DNA of 64,000 bases, taken from the NCBI GenBank assembly GCA_030686115.1, contig CP131612.1, positions 1,612,001-1,676,000 of the forward strand, read 5' to 3'. The stretch is from Psychrobacter cibarius (GTDB lineage: Bacteria; Pseudomonadota; Gammaproteobacteria; Pseudomonadales; Moraxellaceae). A model generated the notes under the pieces. That model did not search any database and had not been told where the DNA came from. It saw only the letters and a program-made list of their open reading frames with translations. Both the position numbers and the translations under genes were made by a program. Numbering within the stretch: the stretch's first letter is position 1; every line of letters starts with the position of its first letter. Below, piece after piece: positions 18,135 through 26,704 of this stretch.

Positions 18135-18997
18135 TGCTGGACACACCAGCCAACAACAAAAGCCAAAAGCCTAGCGGTAAAACGTTAGGCAGCGTTTGGC
18201 GCGAAAAAGGCTTAAACAAAAACCTTGTTGTAAAAATTAGACCAGTTGTAGAGGGTAATTTTGAGGGTGGCCAAGGTCAGCAAACCTATAGCGTTGATAC
18301 CAGCAAGCCCACGGTTGAGTCTATTTTTGAGGATGCCGATTTTTCCATCGAAAGTCAGTACAGCACACCCTTTGAATCATCAAACCCCGAGGGGCGCTTA
18401 CCTAACCTGATGGGTATGATCCAGTCAGGCCAAATCAACGCCGCTTACTACAGCTTGTTTGCACTATCAAATGACCCAACTGGCGTGGGTGCTACGATTG
18501 CCAAGGGCGTTTCAATGACGGCTAATGCGACAGGCGTTGGCGATATGCTGAGCGAGAGCGAGAGCAAATTAGAAGGCTTGATGGGGCGCTCAAACTTTAC
18601 CAAGTTAAATAGTCATCAGATCTTCACATCTGCTAGCTCAATCCGCATCACAGGCAGCTTGTTTTTTGAAGCATGGGCGAACGCAAAAATAGAGGTAGAG
18701 GACGCTTTACAGCAATTGCAAATATGGGCATCAGCCGCCGAACTATCCAAGCAATCGCTATTGGTTGGCGGGATAAAAGACGGTTTTTCCGAGGCCATGT
18801 TTCCTTCAATTATTCCCCCATTGGTACAACTTCAATACGGCGGCAAAACCTATAGCCCCATGGTGGTTGAGAGTGTATCAGCACCAATCACAGCCCCCAT
18901 GACCAAGGACGGCGACCGCATTGCCGTTAGGGTACAAGTCGTATTTTTATCATTAACCGCATGGGATGCACAAAACATTATCAATACAAGGCGCTAA
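18134..18997 (+). CDS. Probable tail/baseplate protein of tube-cap type
   Basis: A 287-residue protein whose ATG overlaps the stop of the polyvalent gene (TAATG). It has a disordered N-terminus, a Gly/Ser/Ala-rich middle (about 110-160), and a C-terminal domain of beta strands (VQLQYGGKTYSPMVVESVSA, then RIAVRVQVVFLSLTAWD) of the kind seen in tube-initiator or baseplate-cap proteins such as T4 gp48 and gp54. No definite family is recognised. Position before the probable tail chaperones supports a tail role. Translational coupling to the polyvalent protein suggests a fixed ratio of the two. Confidence 0.5.
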   Translation: MLDTPANNKSQKPSGKTLGSVWREKGLNKNLVVKIRPVVEGNFEGGQGQQTYSVDTSKPTVESIFEDADFSIESQYSTPFESSNPEGRLPNLMGMIQSGQINAAYYSLFALSNDPTGVGATIAKGVSMTANATGVGDMLSESESKLEGLMGRSNFTKLNSHQIFTSASSIRITGSLFFEAWANAKIEVEDALQQLQIWASAAELSKQSLLVGGIKDGFSEAMFPSIIPPLVQLQYGGKTYSPMVVESVSAPITAPMTKDGDRIAVRVQVVFLSLTAWDAQNIINTRR

Positions 18998-18999
18998 TC

Positions 19000-19737
19000 A
19001 TGACCACAACACTAACCATTCAATTATTAAATGAAAGCCTGAGCTTGCCTGATCTCAGTATTGGCGATGCCATAGACATTGCACACATACCATCAGAGTT
19101 TAACGAAAAACGCCTGAGCGCTTTAATTGGCCATTTAAGCGGCGATGCAGCGCTGGCAGGTCGTTTAACGGCGCAAGAGCGTTACTACATACTATTGAAC
19201 CATCAAGCCACCACGAGCCACAAGTACAACGCTGATGACGCTGGCGCGAACGATGAGTATATGTTTGAAACCATACAATCAGATGTACCAAGCGAAGTGC
19301 AAGTGGGTGAGCTGACAATCAATCACTTACTGGGCGCTCATGTGGTTGTTTTAGAGGGGATATGCGAGAACGTAGCCGACTGGTTGATCGGACAAATGGC
19401 GTGCCAGCTTAGCGGCAACTTGGCCAGCATTATTGGTGGCGAAGACGTTGTTTGGGAGCCTATACCGCCAACCATGACCGATAGTGAGATCAATGCCGTT
19501 ATTCAAGAGCGCTTTGCTTTCATCAACCAACTATCAGCCACTCGCAAATTTAACGACCTTTTTGACGCCTATGGTAACGGTGTGCGTCAGCTGGCGCATT
19601 TTGTCACGTTAGGCAGCGACAACAAAGGCTTAACTGTAAGCAAGATAGGAGGTGACGGCGCTATGGAGCCGTCACGATTTCACACCCTTGACCATTTATC
19701 AGGGGCCGCCGCAAGACTTGCAGAATGCCTTGCTTGA
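19000..19737 (+). CDS. Probable tail assembly chaperone (frame 0 product)
   Basis: From ATG 19000 the protein has 245 residues; an upstream ATG at 18961 lies within the preceding gene. It is mostly helical, acidic, and lacks membrane segments. The helix-rich body and the overlap of its last 89 nt with a second open frame (+1) match the gpG/gpGT-type pair of tail assembly chaperones found before the tape-measure gene in many tailed phages. Such proteins coat the tape measure during tail assembly. No tape-measure gene follows here, which argues for caution. The similarity is structural and positional, not from a recognised motif. Confidence 0.5.
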   Translation: MTTTLTIQLLNESLSLPDLSIGDAIDIAHIPSEFNEKRLSALIGHLSGDAALAGRLTAQERYYILLNHQATTSHKYNADDAGANDEYMFETIQSDVPSEVQVGELTINHLLGAHVVVLEGICENVADWLIGQMACQLSGNLASIIGGEDVVWEPIPPTMTDSEINAVIQERFAFINQLSATRKFNDLFDAYGNGVRQLAHFVTLGSDNKGLTVSKIGGDGAMEPSRFHTLDHLSGAAARLAECLA

Positions 19738-19936
19738 GGATGCTTTTACCATGGTGGAACACGGCAAAATGAGCTTGCCTGAAGCCCTTAAAATGGGACT
19801 GTCTTTTATAAAACTGTATCGAGACTCACCGAGCTTTGAGCGCTTATCAAAAACCATTGAACAAGACCGTCTTTACAAGTCAGGGGTTATTGCTCGTTTA
19901 GATGCCGTTATCTCGACCAATTCAGTAAGACGATAA
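19652..19936 (+). CDS. Overlapping +1 frame: probable frameshift extension of the chaperone
   Basis: The frame is open from 19649 to the stop at 19936. GTG 19652 overlaps its own Shine-Dalgarno sequence and is a poor start; ATG 19751 could give a separate 61-residue protein, with GAGGA 11-12 nt upstream. More interesting, GGGG at 19702-19705 would let the Gly tRNA on GGG slip by +1 from frame 0, giving a fusion of about 311 residues, and AGGAGG at 19647-19652 lies upstream inside the coding sequence. The C-terminal part (KMSLPEALKMGLSFIKLYRDS) is a plausible helical domain. Independent translation or a sequencing error are alternatives. Confidence 0.45.
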   Translation: MTALWSRHDFTPLTIYQGPPQDLQNALLEDAFTMVEHGKMSLPEALKMGLSFIKLYRDSPSFERLSKTIEQDRLYKSGVIARLDAVISTNSVRR

Positions 19937-19966
19937 ATCCAACATATGAAAAAGGAGTAACAAGGC

Positions 19967-20503
19967 ATGAGCCACAAAGTCGCCACCGCAAAAATTGCGC
20001 TGGCAAACATTGTTGGTAACGGCGCTAATGTGGCTGCTGTCGGCGCGGGTGGTGAGGTTTTCGCTCGTGAGCTTGGTCAGACGCATTTGTTCTTATACCT
20101 AAATCTGCCTATTTGGGTGTTCTTTATATTGACCGTAGTGCTGGCCGCTATCGGATCGGTAGCATCTTTATACGTGGATGTAATGAAAGAAGCGCAATTA
20201 TCTTATATCCAAAAATTTATGAATCTTGTGATGGGCTTTCTAGCAGGATTGATCGGCGCATTTGTTATTTTGCCTACGTTTGTATCCAGCCCGACAATGG
20301 CAATGCTGATGTTTACAGGGCTGTGTTCAGGATTTGCTGGCACGTTACTGGTCTTTAACCTTGGCGAAGCTATCCGTAGTACTGAACTATGGGATGGCCT
20401 GAGAAAGATATTTACTACCTTTACCCTTAACGGCATTAGAACATTGGCAATGAGTCGCCTTAAATTATTGGCCGCGTGGATTTTAAAGGGGGATGACAAG
20501 TGA
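19967..20503 (+). CDS. Phage membrane protein, probable holin or holin partner
   Basis: This 178-residue protein has four hydrophobic segments at about residues 45-68, 80-103, 108-130 and a weaker C-terminal one around 160-175. A very strong ribosome site (AAGGAG) precedes ATG 19967. It is followed by a second small membrane protein with GTGA overlap and then an endolysin, so it belongs to the lysis cassette. It may form or regulate membrane holes that release the endolysin. No known holin family is recognised; an anti-holin or a spanin-related role is possible. Confidence 0.6.
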   Translation: MSHKVATAKIALANIVGNGANVAAVGAGGEVFARELGQTHLFLYLNLPIWVFFILTVVLAAIGSVASLYVDVMKEAQLSYIQKFMNLVMGFLAGLIGAFVILPTFVSSPTMAMLMFTGLCSGFAGTLLVFNLGEAIRSTELWDGLRKIFTTFTLNGIRTLAMSRLKLLAAWILKGDDK

Positions 20504-20889
20504 ATTATCTATACGCACTACTTGACTGGCGCTTGATCAATCTCATTGCCCCATTTGTTGGTATTACCGTATGCGTTTACCTACTGATGAGTAAAAACAC
20601 TTGCACGGTCCAAAAGTCAATATCAACCATATTGGCGCTGGGCGTATTGTCGTGGCTCATGCTTATTTGGGCGGACTGGGGTAGCACGATATTTGAACCC
20701 TCTTATCAGAGTGCTTTAGCACGGGTAATCATGGTTTTCATGATGCTGATTGTGGCTTTTGTTTTACGCCGTGCGACCAAGCGCAATCGATCTTTATCAA
20801 TCAAAACAAGAATACTATCCGCTGAAAATGAGCTGCTAAAAGAACAGCTTAATATCATGCGTGGCAAAACCGAACCCACACAGGAGTAA
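20500..20889 (+). CDS. Probable holin (lysis cassette)
   Basis: A 129-residue protein beginning with GTG 20500, overlapping the stop of the previous gene (GTGA). Three membrane segments are likely, at about residues 12-29, 38-58 and 70-91, followed by a basic, charged tail with a short coiled coil (about 97-125). Size, three-segment topology, basic cytoplasmic tail and position immediately upstream of the endolysin match class I holins. It would trigger lysis by forming large inner-membrane lesions. Confidence 0.6.
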   Translation: MNYLYALLDWRLINLIAPFVGITVCVYLLMSKNTCTVQKSISTILALGVLSWLMLIWADWGSTIFEPSYQSALARVIMVFMMLIVAFVLRRATKRNRSLSIKTRILSAENELLKEQLNIMRGKTEPTQE

Positions 20890-20895
20890 TGCTTC

Positions 20896-21762
20896 ATGAC
20901 TACTACCACAGTCACCGACACCGATATCTTTGCCAAATTGCGTGAGCACGTATCAGGTACCAATATGCTGACGCAACTGCTCGTCGATACTGCCAATAAA
21001 GCAATGGAAGACGCAGCATTTCGCGATGAGCTCATTCAGCGCTTAGGCGTAATACCCGCCGTATCCACAGAAAACAGACCATACAATCTCACATTGGCGA
21101 ACCTGCGTAAGGTTTATCCTAGCGTCAATGCTGAAGCGATTTCACTTATTTTAAAGTACGCGCCGCAGTATGACATTTTGACTAAAAAGCAAATGTGTTC
21201 TTTTCTTTCAAACTGCATTGTTGAGTCCAACGGCTTTAATGCCAAGCGTGAAAGTTTTGCTTATACAGCGGGTCGATTGCGTCAAGTTTTTAGTACTCGC
21301 ATTGCCTCTGTTTCGGCAGCTAAGAAACTACTGGCGAAAGGGCAGGTGGCCACGGCCAATTATCTATATGGTAGTCGTTATGGTAATCGCCCTGGTACCA
21401 ACGATGGTTGGGATTATCGCGGTGGCGGTATCATTCAAAATACGTTCCGTAGTAACTACTATATCTTGCAGAACATGACAGGTATTCCGTTTGGCGACAA
21501 CCCAAAGCATATTGAAGATTTAGAGAATGCAGTAAAAGCAGCAATGGCTTTTTGGCAGTTAAACGGCTGCAACGCCAAAGCTGAAAAAATCAATACGTAT
21601 GATGATGGTTATACACTAAATACGCTGACTTCAAAGGGTATTGAAACCAAAGACTATAAGATGAATTATGGCGCTCGCATTGTCCGTGAGACGGTCAATG
21701 GTGGACTAAATGGCTATGAGCACTTTTGTCAGACATTAGAAAAGTGCCTGCGGTATCTATAA
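20896..21762 (+). CDS. Endolysin, glycoside hydrolase family 19 (chitinase-like lysozyme)
   Basis: A 288-residue enzyme that would break the glycan strands of peptidoglycan. Residues about 65-288 match GH19 phage lysins: catalytic Glu110 in CIVESNGF, a second Glu in KRESF nearby, and the hallmark YGNRPGTNDGWDYRGGGIIQ with a following FRSNYY. The N-terminal 60 residues are extra, helical, and carry no obvious signal peptide, so a holin is needed. A good ribosome site (AGGAG) precedes ATG 20896. It is the last gene before a strong terminator. Confidence 0.9.
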   Translation: MTTTTVTDTDIFAKLREHVSGTNMLTQLLVDTANKAMEDAAFRDELIQRLGVIPAVSTENRPYNLTLANLRKVYPSVNAEAISLILKYAPQYDILTKKQMCSFLSNCIVESNGFNAKRESFAYTAGRLRQVFSTRIASVSAAKKLLAKGQVATANYLYGSRYGNRPGTNDGWDYRGGGIIQNTFRSNYYILQNMTGIPFGDNPKHIEDLENAVKAAMAFWQLNGCNAKAEKINTYDDGYTLNTLTSKGIETKDYKMNYGARIVRETVNGGLNGYEHFCQTLEKCLRYL

Positions 21763-21804
21763 TAATATTTGTTTAAGGTTCAAATAGTAGTTAATAGATT
21801 TGAT

Positions 21805-21834
21805 AAAACCCCATCATTATTGATGGGGTTTTTT
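21805..21834 (+). terminator. Terminator after the lysis cassette
   Basis: AACCCCATCA and TGATGGGGTT form a perfect 10-bp stem with loop TTAT, followed by a run of T residues. It ends four bases before late promoter D. Confidence 0.93.
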
Positions 21835-21837
21835 GTT

Positions 21838-21877
21838 GGAACACTATAAAAAGCATACCTTTTTTGTTTGCCATAAT
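21838..21877 (+). promoter_or_regulatory. Putative phage late promoter D (GGAACAC-N27-CATAAT)
   Basis: GGAACAC is at 21838-21844 and CATAAT at 21872-21877, again 27 nt apart. ATG 21907 is 29 nt downstream. TTGATC (21877-21882) and GATCAA (21893-21898) form an inverted repeat at the expected transcript start. Confidence 0.72.
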
Positions 21878-21906
21878 TGATCATCTAAACACGATCAACT
21901 GGACAC

Positions 21907-24426
21907 ATGGTTATGAAACAAAAGCTCGCTCAATTAAAACGACTGCAGACAGCACTTGCCAGCTTGCAAGCGGCCACAAACATAAAGGCGCGCTTAATGG
22001 CCGCAAAAAAGCTCACTGACATATTGAAGGATATCGGTGCAATAGGCCACTTAACGTTAAAAGAAGTCCAGCAAGCTGCTGCTAATTATGAATTGAGTAG
22101 CACAGATGATGACGAGTACAGTGACAATCCAAACGATGAGAATTATCGTTATGCCGATACCGGCTATATCGCAGGGTCGCACAAAGAACGTGCCAGTAGC
22201 CGTATTAAAGATTTGGCCAAAGACGGCATTACTGTTAAAGCTACTGATATTGAATGGGATGAAATCGAAGCTGATGCTTTAGTTGCTGAAGATGTGATTA
22301 AAAAATCTAACATTATGGGGAATGTGGATTATCAGGCATTAAAAGATCAAAACGTGGAAGCCGGTACCGCTTATCTTATCCAAAAGGTTTTAGCCTCTGT
22401 GGCACCTGAGCCTTATTGGGATGTAATGGGTTTCTTGCAAAATAGCACATCAGGGCGCCGAGTTATTGGTGGCCGTACTGAAAATAAGCTAAGACTTGCT
22501 GCGCATTTCAACGCTATTCCAATTGTTGATCAGAAGGCGCTGGCTCGTAGGGCCTATGTTAACGGTATCAATACGCTAAAATCACGCCTTACTGAGAATA
22601 AAAATATTGTTGGTACCAGGGATCTGATTGCTGAGCTCAAAGCTATTGCCAGCGAAATGTCTGGTCACACTATTAGTGCATTGGATGAGGGCCAATATAA
22701 TCAAGCAGTTGTTAAAGTAACAGAGCAAAGAGAGTTTATCGAAAATAAGTCTTTTGAGTTTGAGAGCGAATACAAGGCGGCTGAAAAGCTTGCACTAGAA
22801 ACCTTGGATGTGCCTAACGATACTGCCAAGGAGCAAGGTTTTGTAGAATATGTGGGTGGTAGCTTTAGGGCTCCTCGCAGACGTGGTAGCTACTATGCAC
22901 GGCAAACGTCAATGAGAAGCTGGCTTGCTGAGAAATATCCTAATATTGAATTCAACAAAAGATTTGCAAGAGATATAGCGCCGGTTGTCGTTAATGAGGA
23001 TATTGATAAGTACAAAGAGCTTGTGGACGACGTCGAACGAATCGCTTTGGCCAACAAATTAGTGGCACTGGTTGATCCGCTATCAAGCTTAGCATGGATA
23101 GCACTAGGAGAAAGGTTTTGGAATATTGTAGAGCTGCAGTCAGACGCTTTTATCAAACATGCCAATAGGGCCATTAAAGGTAAATACAATGACTGGGAAT
23201 TAACTATTAAGCCTGATAAAGGTCCATCAGATGAGCAAGGCAAGCATAAGGGTAAGAGAAAGAGTACTTTTGAGTTGATTGTTGCTGACAGTATTAAGCG
23301 TATTGGCGGTGAACCGGTCACCATCAACTCTACTGAAGAATTAAAAGATACGTTTGGCTTTCGTGATATTCAGTCAGGTAATTGGGTACTGAAGGATAAA
23401 ACCAGTGCTAAATTTCACGTTGAGAATGCGGCAGCCGCTATGATGGACCTGTCAGACATTGTGGGAATTGATCCTAAGTCTTTGGCTTTTGGTGGGAGGC
23501 TAGCACTGGCTTTAGGTGCCCGTGGTACTAAAGGAGCTTTGGCACATTATGAACCGGTCCAGCGTGTCATCAATATTACTAAAATGAAAGGTGGTGGCTC
23601 ACTTGGCCATGAGTGGTTCCATGCGATCGATAATATCTTGGGCGAAGTGTTAGGCGTAGATGGTGCGACCGGCGCTGGCAAGTACTTAAGTATTGACCCT
23701 ATGATGGCAGCCGAGAAATCAATCAACCTGTCAGTAGCTTTTGCTAAGCTACAAGAGGCCATGAAGAATGGCGATGTTAGAGCACCTGAAGTATTCAGAA
23801 TTACTGATAAGGATGTAGAGCTTGCGCTACTTAATATCAAAGAAAATAGTACGCGCTTGGCTAAACTGATATTTGACGCTAAAGATGCTAAGGAGGCAGT
23901 AGAGATTGTTGATGCAAAACTTGGGTCGCCACATAGGCCTAAGCGTAGAAAAAATCATAATCAATGGCGCAAAGTGGCGGTTGCTTTTTTTAATCAAGAT
24001 AAAGTAGGGGAGCCGATTGTTTTAAGCACTGGTGAGCCTATATCAGAGTTTTATGCCAATTCTAAGAAGCTTGATGCCGAGCGTTCAAAGCCTTACTGGT
24101 CAACCACACACGAAATGGCCGCACGTGCGTTTCAAGCCTTTTTAGAAGATAGTCTAAAAGATCAGGACAGACGTAATGATTATTTAAGCTATGGGGCAGA
24201 TAACGCGTTATATGGAGGCTTCCACCAAGCATACCCCGAAGGTGAAGAGCGTAAGAAAATCAACTTGGCATTCAAAAATTTGTTTGAAGTGATTAAAAGC
24301 GAGAAAATCTTTGAGAATGCTAGCGCTGATCAAGTCATGATGGATGCTATTTTTGGTGCGCCAAGCGTGCTGTTTGATGAGGAACAATTAGAGCTTAATC
24401 GATTGTTCTCTGATAATTATATGTAA
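21907..24426 (+). CDS. LPD1-type polyvalent protein with zincin (HEXXH) motif
   Basis: An 839-residue protein; ATG 21913 is an alternative start. The N-terminal 440 residues are helical and not recognised. From about residue 480 to 810 it matches the large polyvalent protein-associated domain 1: FGFRDIQSGNWV, GARGTKGALAHYEP, then GGSLGHEWFHAIDN with the metalloprotease-like motif H568-E-W-F-H572, and near the end a conserved-looking THEMAARAFQAFLE and YPEGEERKKIN. This domain is common in phage and conjugative-element proteins thought to be delivered with the DNA. It may cut host proteins on entry. It is alone in its operon under late promoter D, which supports packaging in the virion. The substrate is unknown. 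Confidence 0.82.
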   Translation: MVMKQKLAQLKRLQTALASLQAATNIKARLMAAKKLTDILKDIGAIGHLTLKEVQQAAANYELSSTDDDEYSDNPNDENYRYADTGYIAGSHKERASSRIKDLAKDGITVKATDIEWDEIEADALVAEDVIKKSNIMGNVDYQALKDQNVEAGTAYLIQKVLASVAPEPYWDVMGFLQNSTSGRRVIGGRTENKLRLAAHFNAIPIVDQKALARRAYVNGINTLKSRLTENKNIVGTRDLIAELKAIASEMSGHTISALDEGQYNQAVVKVTEQREFIENKSFEFESEYKAAEKLALETLDVPNDTAKEQGFVEYVGGSFRAPRRRGSYYARQTSMRSWLAEKYPNIEFNKRFARDIAPVVVNEDIDKYKELVDDVERIALANKLVALVDPLSSLAWIALGERFWNIVELQSDAFIKHANRAIKGKYNDWELTIKPDKGPSDEQGKHKGKRKSTFELIVADSIKRIGGEPVTINSTEELKDTFGFRDIQSGNWVLKDKTSAKFHVENAAAAMMDLSDIVGIDPKSLAFGGRLALALGARGTKGALAHYEPVQRVINITKMKGGGSLGHEWFHAIDNILGEVLGVDGATGAGKYLSIDPMMAAEKSINLSVAFAKLQEAMKNGDVRAPEVFRITDKDVELALLNIKENSTRLAKLIFDAKDAKEAVEIVDAKLGSPHRPKRRKNHNQWRKVAVAFFNQDKVGEPIVLSTGEPISEFYANSKKLDAERSKPYWSTTHEMAARAFQAFLEDSLKDQDRRNDYLSYGADNALYGGFHQAYPEGEERKKINLAFKNLFEVIKSEKIFENASADQVMMDAIFGAPSVLFDEEQLELNRLFSDNYM

Positions 24427-24757
24427 AAAGCGAGTAGATGTTTTAAGCTTCTAAATTAACGCTATTTTTATAATTCAATTTGATATTAGATTCTACATAC
24501 TCCTATACAGGCTCTAAGTATTCGACTAGAAAGTCGCTTTAGCTGTTCTAGTCGAATACTTGGAGCCTACATCGCTTTGCAAAAATAGTTTTGTCTAGCT
24601 ATCAAAAAGCTAATCCTTAGATATATATTTTAAAACTGAACATGATTTTATAAAAGGTTTGTTTTGCTTTCCTACAAAAGTAGGCTAAAATGCTGAATTT
24701 TTTTATGGAAAATTTGAATGGTATTGACCTTATCAGTACCAATGCAAGGAAATATAT
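24427..24757. other. Intergenic region with long hairpin before the NERD-helicase gene
   Basis: 331 bp without a gene, AT-rich. It contains the long inverted repeat at 24509-24568 and, in its right half, the probable promoter and the AAGGAA ribosome site for the helicase gene. No late box is seen. Confidence 0.6.
24509..24568. repeat. Long inverted repeat, 23-nt arms with one mismatch
   Basis: Arms at 24509-24531 and 24546-24568 are complementary except for one base (a G-U pair in RNA), with a 14-nt loop. Each arm starts or ends with AGGCTC/GAGCCT. No long T-run follows on the + strand (TACATCG), so it may be a bidirectional barrier or a regulatory or processing hairpin rather than a classic terminator. 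Confidence 0.85.
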
Positions 24758-26656
24758 ATGGCTGAAATGATTCCAGATAGCATAGGAGTAGTCAAAAGTT
24801 CTACATCAGGAGAGCGTAGAGTCTACAACTTGCTTAAAAGTGTGCTTCTCCCTGATAGTGACTGGATTGTTTGGTACGAACCCTGTGCCTCCATTCAAAG
24901 TAAGCATGGCGATTTTCTTATCTTCTCAAAGTATCACGGTATAATTTTAATCGAAGTTAAGGATTGGAGTGCGTCTTATATAGCCACAGCAAATCCTAGC
25001 ACCTTCATTATAAAAAATAGTGATGGTTCAACACAAAATCGTGAGAACCCTCTTAAACAAGCGCGCAGTGTTCAACTACAAATTAGAAATTTGTTAGAAA
25101 AGAAACACTCGCTTAGACAGAAAGTCGGTAATTTTGCTGGCAAGTTAAGATTTCCAACAACTGAGTGCGTCATATTTACTGGTATGGAAAGAGCCCAAGC
25201 TGAAAAAGCAGGGCTAATGGATGACTCAATACTTAGCCATCAAAAATGCATTTTCCAGGATGACTTACGTGTAGATATAGATGATAAAGAATCATGTAAC
25301 TCATTTGTTGAACAGCTACTAGGGTCTTTTAACCATAAGTTTGCGTTTACACCACTAAGTAGCAAAGAGTTAGATGCTGTTAGATACGCTATATTTCCAG
25401 AATTACGTGTCAATCCACAGCAAGAGCTTTCATTGGATATTGCGCTAAATAATGATGATCTGATCAAGGTTTTGGATAAACAACAAGAGATAGTTTCAAA
25501 ATCTATTGGTACTGGCCATCGTATTCTTAAAGGAGTTGCTGGTAGCGGTAAATCCCTGGTTGTGACATATCGTGCTCGACACTTAGCTAGATTCAATCCT
25601 CATTGGCGGATACTGGTCGTATGCTTTAATATTTCATTAAGAAGTCATTTAGGTGCAAGTTTAAACAACTCACATATAGAGCCTTATCGTTCATCTGGTA
25701 AAGGATATATAGAAGTAAAGCATTACCACAGCCTTTTATCCGACTTGACCAATATTAGGCTAAGAAAGGGCGATAAGGAGAGTTGGGATGATTATAATAT
25801 CCGTCGTTCAGAAAGCCTTATTGATTATGTCGAAAGTCAGAAAGATTTCCAGAAGTACGATGCTATCTTGATTGATGAAGGTCAAGATTTTACAGAAGAT
25901 ATGATTAGAGGGGTGTTGAGCCTTCTATCAGAGAAGGATAGCTTACTTTTCTGTTACGACCCTGCTCAAAATATATTTGGTAGAAAAAACTTTACTTGGA
26001 AGTCTGTGGGTTTGAATGTACAAGGCAAGAAACCTACATTGCTTAATAAAAGTTATCGTAATACACGACAAATATTAGAGCTGTGTACAGAGTTCAAAGG
26101 GGAGGATCTTGATGTTGATGCTGAAAGTGAGAACAAATCACTGATACCTGATTACGGGGATTGCCGCGAAGGTGATTTACCTTTATTGATTCAAAAGAAT
26201 TCTTTTAATGAAATGATAGATTATGTCGCACAGGACATCATGAGTCATACAGGAAACGGAATCGAGTTATCAGAATCTGCTATTATCATTATGGAGTCAA
26301 ATGTCAAAAGAGATATAGTTAAGAATCTGATTCCAAAACTAACCAGTAGACTACTAGAGCTAGGATGTGGCAATGGTTGTGTTAGTGCAATCTTAACAAA
26401 AGAAGATAAGCTGAATTTAGATCTCAATTGTCCTAGTGTTAAAGTTATCATGACAGACTCATGCAAAGGTTTAGAGTTTAGAAATGTATATATGATGGGT
26501 CTGGCTGTTGTTGAAGAAGATACGCCTGAGCTAAGAAAGACTGCATATGTGGGTATGACTCGTGCCAAGGACTATTTAACAGTGCTTTATGCTAAGCCTA
26601 ATCACTATACTGATATCCTATCGGATATTTTAGAAAAACAAAGTAGGTTGTTTTAA
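24758..26656 (+). CDS. NERD nuclease domain fused to UvrD-like helicase (probable defence protein)
   Basis: 632 residues. Residues about 17-135 form a nuclease-related domain with the catalytic pattern D52 and E66-V-K68 (GDFLIF and IEVKDW). A superfamily 1 helicase follows: Walker A GVAGSGKS at 259-266, Walker B IDEGQD around 372-377, a PAQNIFG motif III-like turn, NKSYRNTRQI (motif IV) and VGMTRAK (motif VI) near residue 600. It would bind and unwind DNA and probably cut it. Such fusions are frequent in prophage-borne and defence-island genes. A small protein follows 48 nt later. The specific defence mechanism is not known, and a DNA-repair role is an alternative. Confidence 0.85.
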   Translation: MAEMIPDSIGVVKSSTSGERRVYNLLKSVLLPDSDWIVWYEPCASIQSKHGDFLIFSKYHGIILIEVKDWSASYIATANPSTFIIKNSDGSTQNRENPLKQARSVQLQIRNLLEKKHSLRQKVGNFAGKLRFPTTECVIFTGMERAQAEKAGLMDDSILSHQKCIFQDDLRVDIDDKESCNSFVEQLLGSFNHKFAFTPLSSKELDAVRYAIFPELRVNPQQELSLDIALNNDDLIKVLDKQQEIVSKSIGTGHRILKGVAGSGKSLVVTYRARHLARFNPHWRILVVCFNISLRSHLGASLNNSHIEPYRSSGKGYIEVKHYHSLLSDLTNIRLRKGDKESWDDYNIRRSESLIDYVESQKDFQKYDAILIDEGQDFTEDMIRGVLSLLSEKDSLLFCYDPAQNIFGRKNFTWKSVGLNVQGKKPTLLNKSYRNTRQILELCTEFKGEDLDVDAESENKSLIPDYGDCREGDLPLLIQKNSFNEMIDYVAQDIMSHTGNGIELSESAIIIMESNVKRDIVKNLIPKLTSRLLELGCGNGCVSAILTKEDKLNLDLNCPSVKVIMTDSCKGLEFRNVYMMGLAVVEEDTPELRKTAYVGMTRAKDYLTVLYAKPNHYTDILSDILEKQSRLF

Positions 26657-26704
26657 TTATTCAAAAAGACAGTAAACTAAATGAAATCTAAAAGAGAAGA
26701 TAAA

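Noticed and set aside
19756..19795. A fifth GGAACAC at 19756 with TAAAAT about 26 nt downstream
   Set aside because: It is inside a coding region, the spacing to the hexamer is 26 rather than 27, and no gene begins 29-40 nt after it, so it is probably a chance match.
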